Made by a program: the position numbers and the translations under genes. Below are positions 8,772-16,498 of a stretch of DNA of 49,966 nt, in pieces. Each line of letters starts with the position of its first letter. The stretch's first letter is position 1. This stretch comes from Verrucomicrobiota bacterium (lineage in GTDB: Bacteria > Verrucomicrobiota > Verrucomicrobiia > Opitutales > Opitutaceae). The stretch covers positions 1 to 49,966 of the forward strand of contig JAUWBD010000009.1 in assembly GCA_030605125.1 (NCBI GenBank), read 5' to 3'. The notes below the pieces were generated by a model. It was not told the origin of the DNA. It worked only from the letters and a program-made list of their open reading frames with translations, and made no database searches.

Positions 8772-9344
8772 TCAGGGCGTGTTGGCCGCCTGCGCTTTTT
8801 GTTGCGCGCGCAACTCGGCGCGGGTGGGCAGGGCGAGAAACTCCGCCGCCTCGAGCATCGCTTTCGCGTCCTCGGGCGTCGCGCTGCGCGCGGCCTCCTG
8901 CAGCAGGGGGATGGCGGCGCGTTCGCCGAGCTGGATGAAGCCGTCGATCGCGGCGGCGCGAATCTCCGGATCGGAGTGGCGAAGGAAACGCGCCAAGGCA
9001 GGCACCGAGGCGGCGTCGTAGGTGACGACGAGATCGTTGATCGCCTCCACGGCCGCCTCGCCGACCGGCAGCGGCGCCGCGGCGGGGGAGGGGGCGGGGG
9101 AGGAGCTTGAGTCTGCTCGCGCCGCATCGGCGCCCTGGGCTGCTCCCGAGCGGGGCGCTTCGACCGGTGCCGCGGTGGCGGAGCCGGGCGTGGCCGGCGA
9201 ACCGGGGGCGCGGACCACCGGGACGAGCGGCTGGTCGGGCCCGGGCGCGGGCTCGCGGAGGCGGAGCCAGAGCGCCCAAAGCGCGCCCAGGATCAGGACG
9301 AAGACGAAGAGCCGGACGCGGCGGCGGGAGCGTGGAGAGCGCAT
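8772..9344 (-). CDS. Membrane-anchored HEAT-repeat protein
   Basis: 190 aa from ATG 9344. A basic N-terminus and one hydrophobic helix (LFVFVLILGALWALW, about residues 11-26) look like a signal anchor. A disordered Pro/Ala/Ser linker follows (to about residue 100), then two HEAT-like repeats with the typical AVPALARFLRHSDPEIRAAAIDGF-type helices (here SVPALARFLRHSDPEIRAAA). HEAT repeats usually bind proteins, so this may be a periplasmic scaffold. No functional context; the neighbouring decarboxylase operon ends 88 bp upstream. Confidence 0.75.
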   Translation of the reverse strand: MRSPRSRRRVRLFVFVLILGALWALWLRLREPAPGPDQPLVPVVRAPGSPATPGSATAAPVEAPRSGAAQGADAARADSSSSPAPSPAAAPLPVGEAAVEAINDLVVTYDAASVPALARFLRHSDPEIRAAAIDGFIQLGERAAIPLLQEAARSATPEDAKAMLEAAEFLALPTRAELRAQQKAQAANTP

Positions 9345-9432
9345 GCGAGGAATTGGCGACTCTCCAGCGGAGGCGCCAATCACCGCGGCGCAAGGCCATA
9401 TCGGGCTCCGCGCTCGCGACGAGGGGGCGGGG

Positions 9433-10659
9433 TCACCGACCGGCCAGTGACGAGATGAAGTAGCCGGCGGCGACGGCGGTGCCGATCACGCCCGCCACGT
9501 TCGGTCCCATGGCCGGCATGAGCAGGTAGTTGCCGGGATCGGCGCGCTGGCCCTCGCTGTGCGCGACTCGCGCGGCCATGGGCACGGCGGAGACGCCGGC
9601 CGCGCCGATGAGCGGGTTGATCGGCGTGCGCGGCGAGAGCTTGTTCATGATCTTGGCCGCGATCACGCCGGCGGCGGTGGAGCAGCCGAAGGCGACCACG
9701 CCGAGCACGATGATCTTGAGGGTGGCCGGCGCGAGGAAGTTCTCCGCGCGCATCGTCAGGCCCACGCTGGTGCCGAGGAAGATCGTGAGGACGTTGATAA
9801 TCTCGTTTTGCGCGGACTTCACGAGGCGCTCGGTGACGCCGCATTCGCGCAGGAAGTTGCCGAGCATGAGCATGGCGATGAGCGCGGCCGCGTCGGGCAC
9901 GAGCAGGATGCACACGACCGTGACGCCGAGGGCGAACAGTAGTTTCTCCAGTCGCGAGACCTTGCGCAGCGAGCTCATGCGGATGCGGCGCTCCTTCTCG
10001 GTGGTCAGCGCGCGCATGATCGGCGGCTGGATGAGCGGCACGAGCGCCATGTAGCTGTAGGCGGCGACCGCGACCGCGCCGAGCAGCTCGGGCGCGAGCT
10101 TGTTGGAGATGAAGATCGCGGTGGGGCCGTCGGCGCCGCCGATGATGCCGATGGCGGCGGCCTGTTTGGAGGTGAAGCCGAGCAGCGTGGCCCCGAAGAA
10201 GGTGAGGAACAGGCCCACCTGCGCGGCCGCTCCCAAGAGTATCGTTCGAGGCAAGGCGATGAGCGGGCCGAAGTCGGTGAGGGCGCCGACGCCGAGGAAG
10301 ATGAGGGGCGGGAAAAGTTCCAGTTTCACGCCCTGCGAGATGAAGTCGTAGAGGCCGCCCTCGACCTTCTCCACGCGGAGCTGTTGGTGCGTATGTGGAG
10401 CGCTGCTCGAGGTATCGTGCACCGGCACGGCCTCGATGGTGAAGACCGCCTCCGCGGTCTCGGTGTGGGTGATCACGCCGCGGGTGGGCAGGTTGGCGAC
10501 GAGCGCGCCAAAGGCGATGGGAACGAGCAGGAGAGGCTCGAACTTTTTCGCGACGGCGAACCATAGCAGCACGCCGACCACGACCCACATGCTGAGCATG
10601 CCGAGGGTGATCTGCGAGAAGCCGGTGGTCTGGTAGAAATCGAGGAGTCCGGAGAGCAT
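9433..10659 (-). CDS. Sodium-pumping decarboxylase, beta subunit (OadB/MmdB/GcdB)
   Basis: 408 aa, ATG 10659. Strongly hydrophobic with the family's signature IIGGADGPTAIFISNKLAPEL and GVTVVCILLVPDAAALI. The conserved Asp of the GGADGPT region is in the sodium/carboxybiotin site. Family role: decarboxylates carboxybiotin and exports 1-2 Na+ across the inner membrane. It is the last gene of a BCCP - gamma/delta - beta operon. The carboxyltransferase alpha subunit is not here, so the acid substrate (methylmalonyl-CoA, oxaloacetate or glutaconyl-CoA) cannot be decided. Confidence 0.95.
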   Translation of the reverse strand: MLSGLLDFYQTTGFSQITLGMLSMWVVVGVLLWFAVAKKFEPLLLVPIAFGALVANLPTRGVITHTETAEAVFTIEAVPVHDTSSSAPHTHQQLRVEKVEGGLYDFISQGVKLELFPPLIFLGVGALTDFGPLIALPRTILLGAAAQVGLFLTFFGATLLGFTSKQAAAIGIIGGADGPTAIFISNKLAPELLGAVAVAAYSYMALVPLIQPPIMRALTTEKERRIRMSSLRKVSRLEKLLFALGVTVVCILLVPDAAALIAMLMLGNFLRECGVTERLVKSAQNEIINVLTIFLGTSVGLTMRAENFLAPATLKIIVLGVVAFGCSTAAGVIAAKIMNKLSPRTPINPLIGAAGVSAVPMAARVAHSEGQRADPGNYLLMPAMGPNVAGVIGTAVAAGYFISSLAGR

Positions 10660-10680
10660 GGCGGAGCAGGGTAGAGGGCG

Positions 10681-11112
10681 TCAGCGAACCTTGTGGGTGG
10701 CGAAGATGGCTCGGCGGCCCTCGACGGCCCAATCGCGGGCTTCGGGGCGCGGCGAGAGCGCGATGATGCGGGCGCTCGGACCGAAGGTGGCGTGGACCGC
10801 GGCGGCGATGAGCACGAGATCGGTTTCGGGGATCGTGCCCGGAGCGGCCGGAGCCGGGGCGGGAGAAGGTGCGGCGACCGCTGGGGCCGGGGCGACGGCG
10901 GGCGCGCTCGCGAGTTTCGCGGCGGCGGCCGCGGCTTCGGCGGCGGAGATGCGCCGGAAAACCGCGCCGAGCAGCTCCAGCATGCCCCAGATGAGGCCGA
11001 GGGCGGCGCCGACCACAATCAGCCCGTTGAGCTGAAAGCCGATGACTTCGCCCAGATCGGGATGAAGCGGGATCGCGGTGCCGAGGCCGGTGGAAAAGAC
11101 GACGGGCGACAT
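10681..11112 (-). CDS. OadG/MmdD-like small membrane subunit of the Na+ decarboxylase
   Basis: 143 aa from ATG 11112 (MSPVVFSTG; the frame extends four codons further but this start fits better). One membrane helix (GLIVVGAALGLIWGMLELLG, about 29-48) is followed by an Ala/Pro-rich linker and a C-terminal domain with DLVLIAAAVHATFG and a final WAVEGRRAIFATHKVR. That C-terminal pattern is typical of delta/gamma subunits that hold the pump together. It sits between the BCCP and beta genes (8 and 21 bp gaps). Confidence 0.85.
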   Translation of the reverse strand: MSPVVFSTGLGTAIPLHPDLGEVIGFQLNGLIVVGAALGLIWGMLELLGAVFRRISAAEAAAAAAKLASAPAVAPAPAVAAPSPAPAPAAPGTIPETDLVLIAAAVHATFGPSARIIALSPRPEARDWAVEGRRAIFATHKVR

Positions 11113-11120
11113 GGCTGGGA

Positions 11121-11513
11121 TCAATCGAGGCGCACCAAGGGAGCGCCTTCTTCGACGCCGTCTCCGGCCTGCACGAGCACGGCGGAGACCACGCCTTCGC
11201 GCGGGGCGTAAACGTAGGTGTTCATTTTCATCGCCTCGAGGGTCATGAGCGTGGCGCCCGCGGCGACTTTCTGGCCGGGCTTCACGTCCACGGAGACCAC
11301 CTTGCCTGCGAGCGGGCTAGGGACGTCGCCGGCCCCGGCGGCGACGGGCGCCGCGGGGCGAGGGGCGGAAGCGACCGGTGCGGAGACGGCCGCCACGGGG
11401 GCGGGCGCGGCCGGGGCGGGCGAGGGCGCGGCCACGGGGGCGGAGGGGTCGCTGATGTTTTCGACGAGGACTTCGTAGGCGCGGTTTTCGATCGTGATGC
11501 GGAGTTTTTGCAT
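11121..11513 (-). CDS. Biotin carboxyl carrier protein of the Na+ decarboxylase
   Basis: 130 aa, ATG 11513. A short N-terminal domain is followed by a flexible Ala/Pro linker (about 25-65) and a C-terminal biotinyl domain with the attachment motif LEAMKMNTYVYAPREG, the second-to-last M-K pair carrying biotin. It resembles MmdC/GcdC carriers. First gene of the three-gene operon; the 173-bp gap to divergent priA (11514-11686) must hold its promoter, but no clear boxes are seen there. Confidence 0.95.
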   Translation of the reverse strand: MQKLRITIENRAYEVLVENISDPSAPVAAPSPAPAAPAPVAAVSAPVASAPRPAAPVAAGAGDVPSPLAGKVVSVDVKPGQKVAAGATLMTLEAMKMNTYVYAPREGVVSAVLVQAGDGVEEGAPLVRLD

Positions 11514-11686
11514 GGGGCGGCGTGACTAGGATCGTGGCAGAGCGTCGGTATCGTGCGGATTTTGGCAATCCGCTTGGGCCGGGGCGCGAGTTTCGGGCAA
11601 AAAACGGCGATGCGGCCCCGTCCTGTCCTCACGTCGGAAAGAACCTCGCTTCCCTCCGGGCGCTGCGTGTGTTTCGTGCCGTGTCC

Positions 11687-13927
11687 ATGACCGTCGGCGT
11701 GCATCCCCTCGCGGGCTTCGACAAGCTCCTGCACTATAAGGTGCCGGAGTCGCTGCGCGCGCAGGTGCAGGTCGGCTCGTTGGTGCGCATCCCGATCGTC
11801 AACCGCTTCCACCTCGGGATCGTGGCGGAATTTTCCGAGCCCAAGGATTTTCCGGTCGAGCGGTGCAAGCCCCTGGCCGGGCTGGTGTATCCCTTCCCCG
11901 CGCTCCCGCCGGATCTCCTTCGGCTCGCGAAGTGGATGAGCGCCTACTACGCGGCGCCGCTCGACGGGATCATCGAGACGATGCTGCCCGCCGCGGTGCG
12001 CAAGGCCGCCTCGCTCAAGCAGGAAAAGCTGCTCGTCGTCGCCCGCCAGGCCACGCCGGAGGAGACGGCGGCGCTGGCCAAGCGCGCGCCGGCGCAGGCG
12101 CGGGTTTACGAGTTTCTGCGCGCCCAGCCCCGCCCCGTGCTCAAATCGCTCGCGCTCGACCGCCTCGGCGTATCCGCGGCGGCGATACACGGGCTCGTGA
12201 CGCGCGGCCTGCTGCGCGAGGAGTCGCGCCGGGTGGAGCGCGTGGCCTACGCCGACGACCACGCGGCGGGCGAGCACGTCGCCGCCCAGCCGCACATCCT
12301 CAACGCCGAGCAGCAGGCCGCGGTGGACGCCCTGGCGGAGGCCCTGGGGCGCGGCGGCTTCGGCGTGCAACTGCTCTTCGGCGTGACGGGCTCGGGCAAG
12401 ACGGAGGTCTATCTGCGGGCGATCCAGGAGGCGCTCGCGGCCGGCGGCGGGGTGGCCTTTCTCGTGCCCGAGGTGGCGCTCACCCCGCAGACCGTGGCGC
12501 GGCTGCGCTCGCGGCTGGAGGCCATCGCGCCGGGCCACAAGGCCGTCGTGTGGCACAGCATGCTCAGCGAGGGCGAGCGGCTCGACGGCTGGCTCGCGCT
12601 CGCCACCGGCGAGGCGCGCGTGGTCGTCGGCGCCCGCTCTGCCGTCTTCGCTCCCGTGCAGGATCTCCGGCTCATCGTGGTCGATGAGGAGCACGAGCCG
12701 GCCTACAAACAGGACGAGACCCCGCGCTACCACGGGCGCGACGTCGCGATCTACCGCGCCAAGCTCTGCGGCGCGCTTTGCCTGCTCGGCTCCGCCACGC
12801 CCTCCCTCGAGACCTGGGCCAACGCCGGCTCCGGCAAATACGGCCTGCTCACGCTCAGCCAGCGGATCGACGACCGGAAGCTGCCCTACATCGACGTGGT
12901 GGATATGCGCGTCGAGGCCATGCGCCAGCGCGGCGCCGCCACGCTTTCCCGCAAGCTGCTCGACGCGATGCACGCCCGGCTGGCGAAGAAGGAGCAGATC
13001 ATCCTCTTCATCAACCGCCGCGGCTACTCCTCGGCCATGCAGTGCCGCAAGTGCGGGCACGTGGAGGAGTGCCCGCATTGCAGCGTGAGCATGACCTACC
13101 ACCGCAGCGACGAGACGCTGCGCTGCCACCTCTGCGGCCACCAGCGCGGCGCGCCCGCGCGCTGCCCCTCCTGCGCCTCGCCCGAGATCCGCTGGCGCGG
13201 CACCGGCACCCAGCGCGTCGAGGAGGCCGTGCGGCGGCTCGTGCCCAAGGCGCGTATCGAGCGGATCGATACGGACACGATGCAAAAGAAAAACCGCTTC
13301 CGCGAGGTGCTGGCCTCCTTTCGCGCCGGGCGCATCGACATCCTCGTCGGCACGCAGATGATCGCGAAGGGCCTGGATTTCCCCAACGTCACGCTCGTGG
13401 GCCTGGTGGACGCCGACCTCTCGATGCACGTGCCGGACTTTCGCGCCAACGAGCGGACCTTCCAGCTCCTCGTCCAGGTGGCGGGCCGGGCCGGCCGCGG
13501 CGACCGCGCGGGCGAGGTGGTGGTGCAGACCTTCACGCCCGAGGCGGGCGCGATCCAGTTTTCGCGTCATGCGGACTACGTGGGCTTCGCGCAGACGGAG
13601 CTGAAGGTGCGGCGGGATTTCGGCTACCCGCCGGCCCGGCATCTGTTGCACCACCTCTTCCGCGGGCCCAACCCCGAGAAGCTGCGCTTCTTCGCCGAGC
13701 AGTGGAAAAAACGGGTCGAGGAATCGCTGGGCGAACAGGTGGCGCTGATGGGCCCGGCCGCCGCCCCGATCGAGAAGATCCAGGACGAGTATCGCTGGCA
13801 GCTCTGGTATTTCTGCAACGCGCCGGTGACGAAGATCGTCGCCGAGGTGGCCCGCCTGCGCGCGGCCTTCGAGTGGCCCGAGGACATGATCCAGGTGCTC
13901 GACGTGGACCCGGTGAACCTGTGTTGA
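11687..13927 (+). CDS. priA: Primosomal protein N' (replication restart helicase PriA)
   Basis: 746 aa from ATG 11687; the 55 codons upstream are in the promoter gap and lack family similarity. Visible: N-terminal DNA-binding domain (GVHPLAGFDKLLHYKVP), Walker A GVTGSGKT (232-239), Walker B DEEH (333-336), and eight zinc-binding cysteines at about 453, 456, 462, 465, 480, 483, 493 and 496. Helicase motifs follow, with GTQMIAKGLDFPNV and QVAGRAGRGD. It reloads the replisome at collapsed forks. Length is normal for the family (about 730 aa). Confidence 0.98.
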   Translation: MTVGVHPLAGFDKLLHYKVPESLRAQVQVGSLVRIPIVNRFHLGIVAEFSEPKDFPVERCKPLAGLVYPFPALPPDLLRLAKWMSAYYAAPLDGIIETMLPAAVRKAASLKQEKLLVVARQATPEETAALAKRAPAQARVYEFLRAQPRPVLKSLALDRLGVSAAAIHGLVTRGLLREESRRVERVAYADDHAAGEHVAAQPHILNAEQQAAVDALAEALGRGGFGVQLLFGVTGSGKTEVYLRAIQEALAAGGGVAFLVPEVALTPQTVARLRSRLEAIAPGHKAVVWHSMLSEGERLDGWLALATGEARVVVGARSAVFAPVQDLRLIVVDEEHEPAYKQDETPRYHGRDVAIYRAKLCGALCLLGSATPSLETWANAGSGKYGLLTLSQRIDDRKLPYIDVVDMRVEAMRQRGAATLSRKLLDAMHARLAKKEQIILFINRRGYSSAMQCRKCGHVEECPHCSVSMTYHRSDETLRCHLCGHQRGAPARCPSCASPEIRWRGTGTQRVEEAVRRLVPKARIERIDTDTMQKKNRFREVLASFRAGRIDILVGTQMIAKGLDFPNVTLVGLVDADLSMHVPDFRANERTFQLLVQVAGRAGRGDRAGEVVVQTFTPEAGAIQFSRHADYVGFAQTELKVRRDFGYPPARHLLHHLFRGPNPEKLRFFAEQWKKRVEESLGEQVALMGPAAAPIEKIQDEYRWQLWYFCNAPVTKIVAEVARLRAAFEWPEDMIQVLDVDPVNLC

Positions 13928-13958
13928 GCCCGGCGCCTTCGGCGGCCAATCCTCCCGC

Positions 13959-14798
13959 ATGCCCCTGGTCGATCATCACGTGCACCTCTACCCGGCGGAG
14001 CTCAACCGCGACCCCGCGGGCTGGGCGGCGGCGAGGGGCGAGGCGAAGTGGGCCGCGATGTGCGTGCGCTCGCGGCGCGACGGCTCGCCGGTGCAGGAGT
14101 TTCCCGGCGTGGACGAGTTGCTGCGCGCGATGGACGCGGCCGGCGTGGCGCGGGCGGTGTTGCTCGGCTGGTATTGGGAAAAGGCGGAGACCTGCGAGTG
14201 GCACAACCGCGCGATGGGCCGCTGGGTCGCCGCGCACCCCGACCGGCTCTCCGCCTACGCGACGATCCAGCCCGGCGCCACGGCGGCGGAGGTGCGCGCC
14301 GAGCTGCGCCGCGCGCGCGACGAGGGCCTGGGCGGCGTCGGCGAGCTCTCGCCGCACAGCGTCGGCGTCAGCATCGAGAGCGAGGGCATGCGCGCGGCGC
14401 TCGCGCTCGCCGAGGAGTGGCGCTGGGCGGTCAACCTGCACGTCACCGAGCCGCGCGCGAAGCCCTACCCGGGCATGGTGCTCACGCCGGAGGGCGACTT
14501 CCGCGCGCTGGCGCGGGCCTGGCCGCGGGTGGAGTTTGTCCTCGCGCACTGGGCCGGCGGCTTCGACGTGCGCGACCTGTCCAACGTGCGGGTGGACACC
14601 GCCGCCTCGCCGCTCGTTTACGGCGAGTCGGCCTGGGCGATGCGCGGAGTGAGCGTGCGGCCCGATCAGGTGCTCTTCGGCTCCGACTACCCGCTGCGCC
14701 TGCGCCCCGGGCAGCCGGCCGCGGAGGGTTTGAGGATTTTCGCGGAAGAGGCGCGGAAGAACGGGCTTGGCGGGGCGGACCGCGGGGCGGCAGCGTGA
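13959..14798 (+). CDS. Amidohydrolase family 2 metal-dependent hydrolase
   Basis: 279 aa, ATG 13959. Amidohydrolase_2 residues are intact: HxH in VDHHVHLYP, the strand-5 His in VNLHVTEP, His in VLAHWAGGF and the catalytic Asp in LFGSDYPLRL. The family contains decarboxylases and hydrolases acting on small cyclic substrates. It lies 31 bp after priA and 18 bp before a RidA gene, possibly co-transcribed. Substrate unknown. Confidence 0.9.
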   Translation: MPLVDHHVHLYPAELNRDPAGWAAARGEAKWAAMCVRSRRDGSPVQEFPGVDELLRAMDAAGVARAVLLGWYWEKAETCEWHNRAMGRWVAAHPDRLSAYATIQPGATAAEVRAELRRARDEGLGGVGELSPHSVGVSIESEGMRAALALAEEWRWAVNLHVTEPRAKPYPGMVLTPEGDFRALARAWPRVEFVLAHWAGGFDVRDLSNVRVDTAASPLVYGESAWAMRGVSVRPDQVLFGSDYPLRLRPGQPAAEGLRIFAEEARKNGLGGADRGAAA

Positions 14799-14816
14799 GG
14801 GCCTTTCACCTCCGCC

Positions 14817-15278
14817 ATGACTCCCGAACAAAAACTCGCCCAGCTCGGACTTGAACTGCCCGCCGTCGCCGCCGCGGCCGGAAACTATCTCCCCGTGGTG
14901 CGGAGCGGAAACCTCCTCTTCTGCGCCGGCACGCTCGCCATGCGCGACGGCCAGATGACGCACGAGGGGCAGGTGGGCCGCGAGCAGACGGTGCAGACCG
15001 GCTACGAATCCGCCCGCGTGGCGGCGCTCAACTCCCTCGCCAACATCAAGGCCCACGTCGGCGAGCTCTCGAAGGTGAAGCGCGTCGTCATGGTCAACGG
15101 CTTCGTCAACGCCGTCAGCGGCTTCGCGGACAGCCCCGCGGTGATCAACGGCGCGAGCGACCTGCTCGTGGCGGTGCTCGGCGACGCCGGGCGCCACGCG
15201 CGCGCCGCGGTGGCCGTCGCCGGGCTGCCGCGCAACTCGACCAGCGAGGTGCAGCTTGTCGTCGAGGTGGCGGACTGA
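14817..15278 (+). CDS. RidA/YjgF/YER057c family protein
   Basis: 153 aa, ATG 14817. It is the long RidA variant with an N-terminal extension (TPEQKLAQLGLELP) and the core LLFCAGTLAMRDGQ, NSLANIKAHVGELSKVKRVV and a C-terminal RAAVAVAGLPRNSTSEVQ. The catalytic Arg usual in the RARTAV segment corresponds here to RHARAAVAVAGLP. Family role: hydrolysis of reactive enamine/imine intermediates. In a run of small genes between priA and yqeY. Confidence 0.92.
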   Translation: MTPEQKLAQLGLELPAVAAAAGNYLPVVRSGNLLFCAGTLAMRDGQMTHEGQVGREQTVQTGYESARVAALNSLANIKAHVGELSKVKRVVMVNGFVNAVSGFADSPAVINGASDLLVAVLGDAGRHARAAVAVAGLPRNSTSEVQLVVEVAD

Positions 15279-15289
15279 AACAAACGCCC

Positions 15290-15739
15290 ATGCCCTCCAT
15301 CTACGAAACCCTGCGCGCCGAGATCATCGTCGCGATGAAAGCCAAGGACGGCGCCCGCGCCACCATCCTGCGCACCGCCGACGCCGCGATCCAGCGCGCG
15401 GCCATGGACCAGAACAAGCCGATCGACGACGCGCTCGCCACCGCCACGCTTCGCAAGAGCGTGAAAAACCTCCAGGACGCGATCGCCGAGTTCGAGAAGG
15501 GCGGCCGGGCCGACCTCGTCGAGGCCAACCGGGCCGAGATCGCGGTGCTGGAAAAGTTTCTCCCCGCCGGGCTCGACGCCGCCAAGCTCGAGGCCCTCGT
15601 CGCCGAGGTGATCGCCGCCACCGGTGCGACCTCGAAAAAGGAGATGGGCAAGGTGATCGGCGCGCTGAAGCAGCGCCCCGAGGCCGGCCTGATCGACTTT
15701 GGCGTGGCCAGCAAGCTGGTGCAGGCGAAGCTGCCTTGA
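15290..15739 (+). CDS. GatB/YqeY domain protein
   Basis: 149 aa, ATG 15290. It matches the YqeY family throughout: LRAEIIVAMKAKDGARATILR at the start, LRKSVKNLQDAIAEFEKGGR, LEKFLPAGL, and MGKVIGALKQRPEAGLIDFG at the end. These proteins share the tRNA-binding tail domain of amidotransferase GatB; the role of the free-standing form is not established. Its TGA stop (15737-15739) touches the first base of a 167-bp palindrome. Confidence 0.93.
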   Translation: MPSIYETLRAEIIVAMKAKDGARATILRTADAAIQRAAMDQNKPIDDALATATLRKSVKNLQDAIAEFEKGGRADLVEANRAEIAVLEKFLPAGLDAAKLEALVAEVIAATGATSKKEMGKVIGALKQRPEAGLIDFGVASKLVQAKLP

Positions 15740-15905
15740 GCCGGGATCATTCAGTTGGCCGGCGGAGCAGCGGGGCGAGGTGGCGAGCAGATTTTGGTGC
15801 GGACCGAGCGAAAGAATACCCGGAGGGTATTTCGAGACGAGGGCCCCACCAAAAGGTGCCGCCAGATCGCCTCGATGCGACCCGGACAACTGAATGATCC
15901 CGGCT
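15739..15905. repeat. 167-bp near-complete palindrome (giant hairpin, family 1)
   Basis: The ends are perfect 19-base inverted repeats AGCCGGGATCATTCAGTTG (15739-15757 and 15887-15905), extended to 24 with one mismatch. Pairing continues inwards through TTTTGGTG/CACCAAAA to AATACCC-GGA-GGGTATT at the centre (15815-15831), leaving a three-base loop. Arms are about 82 bp with scattered mismatches and a small indel. It lies between convergent yqeY and the L,D-transpeptidase and contains no ORF. It could be a MITE or a REP-type element; no transposase is nearby to link it to. Confidence 0.9.
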
Positions 15906-15958
15906 GAGCCAAAAGCCGAGCCGAGGGCGAAGGCTCGCCCTTGGCCGCAGTGGCTCAG
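15904..15958. terminator. Hairpin between convergent genes, overlapping the L,D-transpeptidase stop
   Basis: A second stem adjoins the 167-bp palindrome. The outer arms are CTGAGCCA (15904-15911) and TGGCTCAG (15951-15958); the inner arms are AGGGCGA / TCGCCCT around AGGC. It includes the TGA of the minus-strand gene. Without a T run it is not a classic terminator, but its place between convergent genes suits transcript-end formation. Confidence 0.5.
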
Positions 15959-16497
15959 TCCACGATCAGCACCTGGTCGCCGACGCGCACCTCGTCGAAG
16001 AGCGCGACCATGTCGCGGTTGGCGAGCAGCACGCACCCGGCGCTTTGCGGCTCGCCGATGCGCTCCTCGCGGTTGGTCCCGTGGATGTAAACGTAGCGCG
16101 CGTAGGTGTCCACCACGCGCCCTTCGGCGTCGTTGCCCGCGTTCACGCCCGGCTCGAGTCCGCGCAGCCAGAGGATGCGGCTGGTGATGAGGTTGCCGTC
16201 GTCCTCGTGCTCCGCGAAGTGCCGGCCGGTCGGCCGGCGGCCCTTGAAAACCATGCCGAGCGGCTGTTCGCCGCCGATGCGCTCGGCGATCTCGTGCAGG
16301 CCGCGCGGCGTGCCGAGGGAGTCCTTCAGGTTGCTCGGCGGCCGGGCCGAGGTGGAGACGGGGTAGGCGCGGACCAGCTCGCCCTTGCGGAAGAACTGGA
16401 GCGTCTGCGCGGAGATGCGCACGAGGAGGAGCCGGTCTGCGGGCTTGATGCCCAGCCTTTGGCAGGTTTTGTTCAACAACTCCCCGTTTTCATCCAT
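15955..16497 (-). CDS. L,D-transpeptidase (YkuD domain)
   Basis: 180 aa from ATG 16497 (MDENGELLNKT). The YkuD catalytic region YVYIHGTN, 10 residues on to QSAGCVLL, keeps the conserved His, Ser-x-Gly-Cys and nucleophile Cys. Family role: forms 3-3 cross-links or attaches proteins to peptidoglycan. No signal peptide or membrane helix is visible in the predicted N-terminus, which is odd for a periplasmic enzyme; a missed upstream start is blocked by asd, whose start is one base away. Confidence 0.88.
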   Translation of the reverse strand: MDENGELLNKTCQRLGIKPADRLLLVRISAQTLQFFRKGELVRAYPVSTSARPPSNLKDSLGTPRGLHEIAERIGGEQPLGMVFKGRRPTGRHFAEHEDDGNLITSRILWLRGLEPGVNAGNDAEGRVVDTYARYVYIHGTNREERIGEPQSAGCVLLANRDMVALFDEVRVGDQVLIVD

Positions 16498-16498
16498 C

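Noticed and set aside
11282-13960. 892-codon open frame antisense to priA
   Set aside because: Shadow frame of a clear priA; it also runs through the BCCP gene in another frame and has no recognisable domain.
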